A stretch of 64,000 nt of DNA from Bacteroides gallinarum DSM 18171 = JCM 13658 (GTDB lineage Bacteria > Bacteroidota > Bacteroidia > Bacteroidales > Bacteroidaceae). The position numbers were made by a program, and so were the translations under genes. The notes beneath the pieces were generated by a model that was not told the DNA's origin, searched no databases, and worked only from the letters and a program-made list of their open reading frames with translations. Shown one piece after another: positions 41,699 through 48,516 of the stretch (positions are counted from its first letter, which is position 1; every line of letters begins with the position of its first letter). The stretch is taken from the NCBI RefSeq assembly GCF_000374365.1, contig NZ_KB894126.1, positions 52,343 through 116,342 on the forward strand. Direction: 5' to 3'.

Positions 41699-42632
41699 CA
41701 TGGAAGAAAAACGAGATTGTAAGGAAATTAAGGTACGCCTGCACCATATCGACCGTGGAAACTGCACGGAAGTGTGGGAAGTACAGACGGGGGAAGGCAA
41801 GCCCGGACGCTATCTGGGGCGTGATGACGGTTATGGCCCGAAGGAATGGTACACGTTACGCGATGCTCCCCACGGATATTGCGAGAGGGACTCTCACGTA
41901 AGGACGGGTCTCACCCTTGTCATATGCGACAAGGACTGGAACGAGGTACTGCGTGACGGCACGGACAGGGAACGCTTTCCCGAAAGTTTCCCTTCACTGG
42001 ACGAGGCATGTAACGAGGCATGGGGCAAGGTCAGGAAAGAACTCCCACATGTCACACGCGAAGGTTTCGGGCAGTGGATTACCAAACAGTCATTCCGCCC
42101 GCTCGGCCAGACCGAGGCGCTGAACTGGCGTGATTGCTATCACGGGGAAGAGGCAAGCGAGGTACTCTCGCGTTTTACATGGATCGGTGAAGAGTACGCC
42201 ATATTCAAGGTCACCCGGCGGCACACCAAGTGCGATGCCCGGTGGTACGAGTATTACGCGGGAAAGACAGACCGGCAGGAACACGAAAGTTACGTCCGTT
42301 TCTTCGGGTACGAGTACCACGACCGGCATATCAGCGACGTGCTAAGGACGCTCGGCAAGCGGTGCGATGACATCATCCATGCCGTGGTGGAAACCCGCGC
42401 AGACGACTACCACGGGCGTACGGTTTCCCTCTTTATGGACGAATTCATCGGTTACGACTTGTCCTACGAGCAGGTCTGCAATGCCAAAGAGAGCAGACTG
42501 CGCAAGGCACGGGAAGACTACAACGAGGCAAACGCCTACTATTACAAACTGAAGGAGAACGAGGTGAACATCCGCGGTATCGAAGCGATGCTACACCGCG
42601 TAAGACAACAAATCCGAAAAACGAAAAGATAA
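41691..42632 (+). CDS. Unknown protein
   Basis: 313 residues (or 310 from the ATG at 41700). Beta-rich first half (KPGRYLGRDDGYGPKEWYTL), then FGYEYHDRHISDVLRTLGKR and a C-terminal coiled-coil (AREDYNEANAYYYKLKENEV). The end is basic (QQIRKTKR). No domain recognised. Confidence 0.6.
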   Translation: MNDMEEKRDCKEIKVRLHHIDRGNCTEVWEVQTGEGKPGRYLGRDDGYGPKEWYTLRDAPHGYCERDSHVRTGLTLVICDKDWNEVLRDGTDRERFPESFPSLDEACNEAWGKVRKELPHVTREGFGQWITKQSFRPLGQTEALNWRDCYHGEEASEVLSRFTWIGEEYAIFKVTRRHTKCDARWYEYYAGKTDRQEHESYVRFFGYEYHDRHISDVLRTLGKRCDDIIHAVVETRADDYHGRTVSLFMDEFIGYDLSYEQVCNAKESRLRKAREDYNEANAYYYKLKENEVNIRGIEAMLHRVRQQIRKTKR

Positions 42633-42976
42633 TGGCCTGTTTACATGTAGCCAAAGTTTGGCAAATCGAATACAAGCGCCCGGGAATGAGTGGAGGTGCC
42701 GGGCAGGATGCTCTTTATCGTATTCTGCGAATGTTCAATGTTGACAACTCGGCAGAGGACATCTGTACGAAAGAGTTCGTGGTGAGGCGTTCCGACTTGC
42801 AGGAATTGCGTCTGCATATCGCGGAACGTGACGGGGTGTTCCGGGAACACGCGGGAAAATTCAGCGCGGAACTGGCGAAAATCGGAATAGGCAAGGAGAA
42901 GCTTATAGAAATACTTGATTCCCTAATCGATGACAGTGACCAGAGCGATGCCTATGTGCATGTATCGTGGTTTTAA
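42632..42976 (+). CDS. Unknown protein
   Basis: 114 residues. Start overlaps the previous stop by 1 base. GGAGQDALYRILRMFNVDNS and a helical end. No motif. Confidence 0.5.
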   Translation: MACLHVAKVWQIEYKRPGMSGGAGQDALYRILRMFNVDNSAEDICTKEFVVRRSDLQELRLHIAERDGVFREHAGKFSAELAKIGIGKEKLIEILDSLIDDSDQSDAYVHVSWF

Positions 42977-42990
42977 AATACCGGTTCATC

Positions 42991-43209
42991 ATGAGAACCA
43001 GAGATAACGGGCTGGCCAACCTCCATGACGCGAACCACCGGGAACGGGGTTTCTGTTGCATGAAACTGATCGCGTTCCTGATAGCCGACGGGGTGAAAGC
43101 CTGGGAGGAATGGCATGGGGAGCATCTCAATGCCGCCCGGGGCCAATGCAGGTATCGGGCACGATGTCCGATATACAAACGAAGTAAAACCAATATCGAA
43201 CAAGTATGA
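42991..43209 (+). CDS. Small Cys-containing protein
   Basis: 72 residues from ATG at 42991. RGFCCMKLIAFLIADGVKAW and GQCRYRARCPIYKRSK: two Cys pairs, possibly a metal site. Stop overlaps the next ATG. Confidence 0.5.
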   Translation: MRTRDNGLANLHDANHRERGFCCMKLIAFLIADGVKAWEEWHGEHLNAARGQCRYRARCPIYKRSKTNIEQV

Positions 43210-43558
43210 AAACCGAACAACCGATAACGAATACAGAACGCGCATTTCCTGAAGATAACGACACACTTTACCGGGAAATGACGGCATACATGCCGAATTG
43301 TTATTTCCCGACCTCGTTGGGGACGGGACGGGAAAACTGCTCTGCACGCTCAACGGTGAAGCCGGCGAAGATTTTGACGAACCCGTCGAGAATGTACAAA
43401 TCGAGGGGTTATTCGAGATCGCCCATTGGCTGGAAGAGTACGGGTTCATTGCCGCCGATGTCGATGACAACAAGATTACCGTATGTGAAGAATGGTGGAA
43501 CGGGAGAAGTTATGACGAGAAAAGGATAATTTGGAAAAAGTATCATAACGAAGAATAA
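43206..43558 (+). pseudogene. Small gene with internal frameshift
   Basis: The first about 30 codons (MKTEQPITNTERAFPEDNDT) are in one frame; the good sequence afterwards (LVGDGTGKLLCTLNGEAGED, GLFEIAHWLEEYGFIAADVD) is in another, open from about 43262 with only a TTG start at 43298. One or two bases inserted near 43285-43297 would join them. Alternatively the second part starts at TTG 43298 by itself (86 residues). Confidence 0.55.
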
Positions 43559-43560
43559 TC

Positions 43561-44073
43561 ATGCTATACAAGTTACTTGAAGACATCCGCCTCCGGCTGG
43601 AAATGAAAGGTCCGCGGACGGCGGAGGAGCAGGAAATCCTTAACAGGATACTCCTTGCCCTCCCGCATACACGTCGGGACCGGGATGCGGAGTTGCTGGC
43701 GCCAAGCGAGGTGCTGGTACGTGTCTGTCCGGATACCGGACACCCGGTGTTGGTCTGCCATAACGGCCAGGGGCAGTGCTCGTGCCTGCACAACGAAACC
43801 GTCGAGGAGGATGCAGTGGACGTGAAGCTGTGGCTATTGTCCCTCGGCAGGGAGTGCAACGGCAACCGCAAACTGTTGGAAACGGTCGTGGATCTGGCCT
43901 ACAATGCCGGGGCGGAGAATCTCTGGGAAGGCAGGGATTCCCGAGCCGTGGTATCGGACATCATCCGCTGGGCGGGGGAGTTCGAGACGAGGCACGCGGG
44001 CACCGACTGGGACACGGGGGATTACCTGCTTGCCGTCGACGGGTTCTACAAGGAAAAAATAACGGACATGTAA
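43561..44073 (+). CDS. Unknown protein
   Basis: 170 residues. PSEVLVRVCPDTGHPVLVCH then NGQGQCSCLHNETVEEDAVD: Cys/His-rich centre that may bind metal; helical C-terminus. Starts 2 bp after the frameshifted gene. Confidence 0.55.
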   Translation: MLYKLLEDIRLRLEMKGPRTAEEQEILNRILLALPHTRRDRDAELLAPSEVLVRVCPDTGHPVLVCHNGQGQCSCLHNETVEEDAVDVKLWLLSLGRECNGNRKLLETVVDLAYNAGAENLWEGRDSRAVVSDIIRWAGEFETRHAGTDWDTGDYLLAVDGFYKEKITDM

Positions 44074-44085
44074 TACGAATAGAAT

Positions 44086-44760
44086 ATGGTTCAAACAATT
44101 TTAGACGAGGTAAAAGCGTATTTCGACGCCAAGGAAAATCCCACGGAAGAGGAACGTCGATTACAACAACGGCTGTCCGGAGGGTACTTCCCGATCTCTT
44201 TCGTGCACCGGGAAGACCTGGAGGCGAAAGGGTACGACATCCAAAAGATAGACGACGGACAGATGATGGAACTGGCCGCCAGAATGTCAAAAGATTACAA
44301 GGAACAACTCTACTGGACCAGTTTGGACATCATTGCCGGCGAAATCCTGGAGTTTCCCAAAAGCAAGGATGCCAACTGCCCGAAGTGCGGTTCGAAGAAT
44401 TTCCGTTTTGATAGCCATAACGGCATGTTCCACTGTGAAACATGTCTCCAGACATGGGACGACAAGTTATACGTGCTGGTCGAATTTCCCGAGGATGCCT
44501 CCTCTTTCGAGGAAAGCGAAACCGGTTACCCCTCGTGGAACAGCGGGGACAACGGCGCACGCTATGTCCCCGAGGCGGAATACATCCGGGAATTCGGGAA
44601 ATCTCCCAAGCCGGAAAAGTGTTACCGTGCCGTGTGCTGGCCGGACTCCCAGGAGTACATCGGGAAAGAAGAGTACGAACTTATCCAAGACGAGAACGGG
44701 ATACGTGATTTCGGCACGTCGGCGTGCTGGGTACCGCTACCAGTGATTAAGAAAATGTAA
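44086..44760 (+). CDS. Zinc-ribbon protein, unknown
   Basis: 224 residues. A classical zinc ribbon at about 98-124: CPKCGSKNFRFDS then FHCETCLQTWDD. Flanked by a helical N-terminus and an acidic, aromatic C-terminal half. Two more zinc-ribbon genes follow at once, so this is a cluster of such modules. Confidence 0.65.
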   Translation: MVQTILDEVKAYFDAKENPTEEERRLQQRLSGGYFPISFVHREDLEAKGYDIQKIDDGQMMELAARMSKDYKEQLYWTSLDIIAGEILEFPKSKDANCPKCGSKNFRFDSHNGMFHCETCLQTWDDKLYVLVEFPEDASSFEESETGYPSWNSGDNGARYVPEAEYIREFGKSPKPEKCYRAVCWPDSQEYIGKEEYELIQDENGIRDFGTSACWVPLPVIKKM

Positions 44761-44780
44761 AACCTAAAAAATAGAGACAA

Positions 44781-44903
44781 ATGAAAGAAACAAAGACACC
44801 GGTATGCCCCGAATGCGGGGTTACCGACATAGACATTCTGGACGACGAGGGCGTGGCGATTTGTAATGACTGCCATCTCGAATGGCCTTACGTGGAGGAT
44901 TGA
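44781..44903 (+). CDS. 40-residue zinc-ribbon peptide
   Basis: ATG at 44781 to TGA at 44901-44903. Four cysteines in CPECG and CNDCHLEW, acidic between (DIDILDDEGVA). Good spacing (20 bp after the previous stop, 2 bp before the next start) supports translation. Confidence 0.65.
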   Translation: MKETKTPVCPECGVTDIDILDDEGVAICNDCHLEWPYVED

Positions 44904-44905
44904 GG

Positions 44906-45667
44906 ATGGAAACAGTAGATGTTTATACAGAGCGTGGCGACCTGGTTACCTGTTCCGATTGCGGCAAGGTGATGCTCCTGCCGTATGGAGCGGATAAATG
45001 TCCGGGCTGCAAGAAAGAGGGCTGCCTGGCATGGACGGACGGGAATTTGCAGGAGGCCGACCTCGACTCCCTGCTCGAGGGACACTATAACCTGCACCAG
45101 AAGAGGGAACTGCAACCGGAAGATTTCCTGTCGCTTCCCGTATTAGCAACCGAGCATATTCCATACCTGACGAACAAACCCCAGACCGCCCGGGAAACCC
45201 TCTCCCGGCTCCTTGAAATCAGCAGGCTTTTTGAGGAACACTGGCGTGGCACGGGATGTTTCCAATCGGAGAACATCTACACGCCCGCCATCAAGGCATT
45301 GCTTGACAAACTGAACGGAAAACTGAAGGAGGGTGACCCGATACCGATAGAATACCAGGACTGCCGCTCCCCCGGGGAGTTCTTCCGGGTGGTTGCCGAC
45401 GAACGTCCCGCGACGAAAGAGGTGCTGTTCTCCTCGGACGGGGAGGGAAACTACTATTTCAACGGGCGCAAGGTCAAGGTGGAAAATTCTGACGGGTACG
45501 CCTACCGCCTGCTGAAAACCAAAATACAGACGGACTACCGGCGGCCGGTAGATTTTTACTTCCGCTTCCTTGCCCGCTGCGGACCACACGGAACTTATGG
45601 CAACGCGTATTACCCGAGTATCACGGACCTGATATGCAGGTGCTACCTGCCTGAACCCACAAAATGA
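44906..45667 (+). CDS. Zinc-ribbon protein, unknown
   Basis: 253 residues from ATG at 44906. CSDCGKVMLLPYGADKCPGC (about 14-33) is a zinc ribbon; the remainder is a separate domain with YKPxx-less helices and a beta-rich end (GEGNYYFNGRKVKVENSDGY). Followed by a terminator. Confidence 0.6.
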   Translation: METVDVYTERGDLVTCSDCGKVMLLPYGADKCPGCKKEGCLAWTDGNLQEADLDSLLEGHYNLHQKRELQPEDFLSLPVLATEHIPYLTNKPQTARETLSRLLEISRLFEEHWRGTGCFQSENIYTPAIKALLDKLNGKLKEGDPIPIEYQDCRSPGEFFRVVADERPATKEVLFSSDGEGNYYFNGRKVKVENSDGYAYRLLKTKIQTDYRRPVDFYFRFLARCGPHGTYGNAYYPSITDLICRCYLPEPTK

Positions 45668-45674
45668 ATCCTGA

Positions 45675-45704
45675 AAAGGCGATGAACAACAGTTCACCGC
45701 CTTT
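45675..45704 (+). terminator. Intrinsic terminator
   Basis: AAAGGCG (45675-45681) and CGCCTTT (45698-45704) with TGAA/TTCA inside, then CTTATT. Moderate strength. It separates the zinc-ribbon operon from the DUF932-like gene. Confidence 0.6.
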
Positions 45705-45736
45705 CTTATTGTATAACTATTTTAATATCAATCATT

Positions 45737-46630
45737 ATGGCAACAACATTCGAAACCATGACTGCCCCCGTGCAGTTCGACTTCCAGAACAACAACGTCG
45801 AGGTGATGACGCTCGACACGCTCCGCCGCACGCACAAGGAGAATGACATTTACGGTAACCCCGTCAAGGGCATCTACCACTACGAGGTGATAGAGCGTCT
45901 GGCTGACACCTGCAAGAAGTACAACCTGAATTACGAGGTGGAGGAAATCTTCGCCGCCCAGAACAAGAACAAGGCCCAGCCCGGCGTGGTCGTCCTGCCG
46001 CAGGTGGAAGAGAAATATGGCGAGAACGCCGTCGAGGCGCACGTCCTGCGCCGGGTATACGCGACCATCCGCATCAAGAACTGGGAGACGGACGAGCTGA
46101 CCACCACGCTGGTCGTGGCCTTCCACCAGGATGGCATCCAGGCAGCGATAGGCCCGTGCGTGCTCGTGTGCCACAACCAGTGCATCCTTTCCCCCGAGCG
46201 CAGCGTGTCGAACTACGGGAAAGACAAGGTTACCACCGAGGAACTTTTCGATCGCGTGGACGGGTGGCTCTCAAACTTCGAGGAACAGATGAACGAGGAC
46301 AGGGAGCGTATCCGCCGCCTGAAGGAGAAGAAAGTCTCACCCGTGGAGATGTACGCCTACATCGGCCTGCTGACGGCGTTGCGGGTCTCGCATGACAGCT
46401 CCGACAAGCGCCTCTCGTCCAAGGTGGAAACCTACCCGTTGAACCAGTCCCAGATTTCTATCTTCACCGAGGACCTGCTCAAACTCGCCGAAGAGAAACA
46501 GACGCTCACGGCGTGGGACGTGTACAACTGCGCGACTGAACTTTATAAACCGGGCAGGACTGACCTTCCGGCGATGATTCCCCAGAACGGGGCGCTGGCA
46601 GAGGTCATGCTTTCGGGTTCACTTAACTGA
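45737..46630 (+). CDS. DUF932-like phage/plasmid protein
   Basis: 297 residues. It has the DUF932 layout: an HYEVIERLADTCKKYNLNY start, LVVAFHQDGIQAAIGPCVLV in the middle (about 135-154), CILSPERSVS and a long helical second half (KVSPVEMYAYIGLLTALRVS). DUF932 proteins are common on phages, plasmids and conjugative elements; some evidence ties them to DNA metabolism, no reaction known. It has its own leader after a terminator, so may be well expressed. Confidence 0.65.
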   Translation: MATTFETMTAPVQFDFQNNNVEVMTLDTLRRTHKENDIYGNPVKGIYHYEVIERLADTCKKYNLNYEVEEIFAAQNKNKAQPGVVVLPQVEEKYGENAVEAHVLRRVYATIRIKNWETDELTTTLVVAFHQDGIQAAIGPCVLVCHNQCILSPERSVSNYGKDKVTTEELFDRVDGWLSNFEEQMNEDRERIRRLKEKKVSPVEMYAYIGLLTALRVSHDSSDKRLSSKVETYPLNQSQISIFTEDLLKLAEEKQTLTAWDVYNCATELYKPGRTDLPAMIPQNGALAEVMLSGSLN

Positions 46631-46644
46631 CAAGACACGGTATC

Positions 46645-46866
46645 ATGGCAGGAAGAACGTATAAACGGGCGACGCTCGAAAAACGGCTCGAACGGCTTGA
46701 GAAGAGCCTGCACAAAGAGAAATCGCGCCTGCACGGTGTCATCGACAACACGGGCTGGGGCACGGGAGGGCGGCGTGCGAAATGCACGCCGTCCTTCCGC
46801 CGCGAAGCGGAGTTGAAAGAGAAAATACGGGATGTCAAACAGCTCATCGCCATGCGCGATTCATAG
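46645..46866 (+). CDS. Small basic coiled-coil protein
   Basis: 73 residues, very basic, helical (YKRATLEKRLERLEKSLHKE, FRREAELKEKIRDVKQLIAM). Sits between the DUF932-like gene and the recombinase with gaps of 14 and 3 bp. May bind DNA together with the recombinase, but nothing shows this. Confidence 0.55.
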   Translation: MAGRTYKRATLEKRLERLEKSLHKEKSRLHGVIDNTGWGTGGRRAKCTPSFRREAELKEKIRDVKQLIAMRDS

Positions 46867-46869
46867 GCC

Positions 46870-47460
46870 ATGACACGCATCCGGGGACAACTCACGACAG
46901 CGGACTACCTTCCCATAGCGGAATATAACAGGCTGGTCCGCGGGCTTGAGAAGGACGGCGAGTACCTGTGGGAAACGTACTGCTGGCTGTCGTTCTGCAC
47001 GGCATGCAGGGCCTCCGACGTGAGAGCCCTGCGCTGGAAAGACATCCTGGGGAAAAGCACCATGGCCCGCGTCGAGCAGAAAACAAAGAAAAACCGCCTG
47101 ATCAAGTTCAACAGGGACGTGCAGGAGAAGAACCGTTTCCTGTACGGGATGCTCGGACAACCCGATCCCGAACAGTACATCTTCCTCAGCCCGCGTACCG
47201 GGAAACCCTACTCGCTGGAATACATCAACAGGCTGCTCAAGGTCTTCCGGGTAAGGTACAGGCTGCCGATCAGGGCATTCTCCACGCATACCTTCCGCAA
47301 GACCTTCGGGCGGTACGTCTACGAGCTGATGGGACGCTCGGCCGAGAGCCTGATCCTGCTCAACCAGATATTCCGGCACTCCAACCTGGAAACCACCCGC
47401 CGGTACATCGGCCTGGCACAGGAGGACATCGACAAGGTGTTCGATTCCATACGTCTATGA
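46870..47460 (+). CDS. Tyrosine recombinase, short form (catalytic domain only)
   Basis: 196 residues. Catalytic residues are visible: Arg47 (CRASDVRALRW), Lys near 73, His140 and Arg143 (STHTFRKTFG), His170 (FRHSN), Tyr179 (TRRYIGL). The SAM-like N-terminal core-binding domain of full integrases (about 100 residues) is absent. It could act in element integration, dimer resolution or DNA inversion. It is deep inside the element, not at an end, which speaks for resolution or inversion, or for an integrase outside the window. Confidence 0.85.
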   Translation: MTRIRGQLTTADYLPIAEYNRLVRGLEKDGEYLWETYCWLSFCTACRASDVRALRWKDILGKSTMARVEQKTKKNRLIKFNRDVQEKNRFLYGMLGQPDPEQYIFLSPRTGKPYSLEYINRLLKVFRVRYRLPIRAFSTHTFRKTFGRYVYELMGRSAESLILLNQIFRHSNLETTRRYIGLAQEDIDKVFDSIRL

Positions 47461-47545
47461 CAATATTACCCACGATGCCGAAAACCATCCGTTCGGTTTA
47501 CGGGCTACGCTTTAATATAGAAACACATCAAAATCAGAACTGCAA

Positions 47546-48505
47546 ATGGACAAACCTATATATATCGACACGTACTTCCGTGTCGAGTCCGGCTATGACG
47601 GCGGTCGCATGCCGGAAGAGAAAGCCGGGCGCTTCTTCGACGAGGTGAAGCGCCTTTTCACGGAAACAGGGTTCAGCGTCAAGGAAAGCAAATACAAAGA
47701 CGGCTGTCCCGAGGTGTACCTCGGCAAGACATGCCTGTACTGCCACCCGCAATCGCTATCGGGTCCCGTTCTTAAAGAGCACATGGGACTTATCGAGAAG
47801 ATCCTGACACAAGGAACGACCTTCCAGTACCTGTGTACGGACACTTACGGCGAGATTCTCGACCTGACGGAGGAGGAAGAGCTCGCGTATTACCACGAGA
47901 CGCATGATATGACTATCGGGGGTGTCTTTCTCGACGCCTTCCGCACCAAACGCCGTAACCTGTACAAGAGCCGGGAACAGGTGCTGGAAATACTCGTCGA
48001 AAAACTGCGCGTCAAGACGCTCCGTGGGGGTTCCGTCTATTCGAATACCTCCCCGGTATATCGCTATATCAGGGAAACGTACGGGAAGATGGTATCCGAA
48101 GGACGGCTCGTCGAGGGATGCAAGCAAACCGCCTCCGGGAAACTGCCGCTCTGCCGTACGGCAACCGACAAAGAACTCAAAGCGGTAAAGGCACCCGAAA
48201 AAATAAATGCAAAGACAAGATCTCTGAACTACACGCTGCCTAACGGAAAGACAATAGAACTGTTTTCCGAGATGCGCACCGCCAACTACGACTTCGGGGA
48301 TTTCGATGAAACTGTCGAGGTGCTGGTAAAGGCGTACCGAAAAGCGAGAGACAAGCAAACGAAAGAAACCATGGAACGTCGGATAGAGGCCCAGTGCGAC
48401 GCTTTCGCCGAGTTCCTGGGCATGCAGTATGAAGAGATACAAAGCATGAATTTCTCTGACTTGTCCTCGGGAATCAAGGAATCACTGCTATCATACACCT
48501 CATAA
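47546..48505 (+). CDS. Unknown protein upstream of methylase-helicase
   Basis: 319 residues. First domain with SGYDGGRMPEEKAGRFFDEV and EVYLGKTCLYCHPQSLSGPV; C-terminal half helical, including ETMERRIEAQCDAFAEFLGM. It ends 11 bp before the methylase-helicase gene and may be a partner of it. No motif recognised. Confidence 0.55.
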   Translation: MDKPIYIDTYFRVESGYDGGRMPEEKAGRFFDEVKRLFTETGFSVKESKYKDGCPEVYLGKTCLYCHPQSLSGPVLKEHMGLIEKILTQGTTFQYLCTDTYGEILDLTEEEELAYYHETHDMTIGGVFLDAFRTKRRNLYKSREQVLEILVEKLRVKTLRGGSVYSNTSPVYRYIRETYGKMVSEGRLVEGCKQTASGKLPLCRTATDKELKAVKAPEKINAKTRSLNYTLPNGKTIELFSEMRTANYDFGDFDETVEVLVKAYRKARDKQTKETMERRIEAQCDAFAEFLGMQYEEIQSMNFSDLSSGIKESLLSYTS

Positions 48506-48516
48506 ATACTTCCAAC

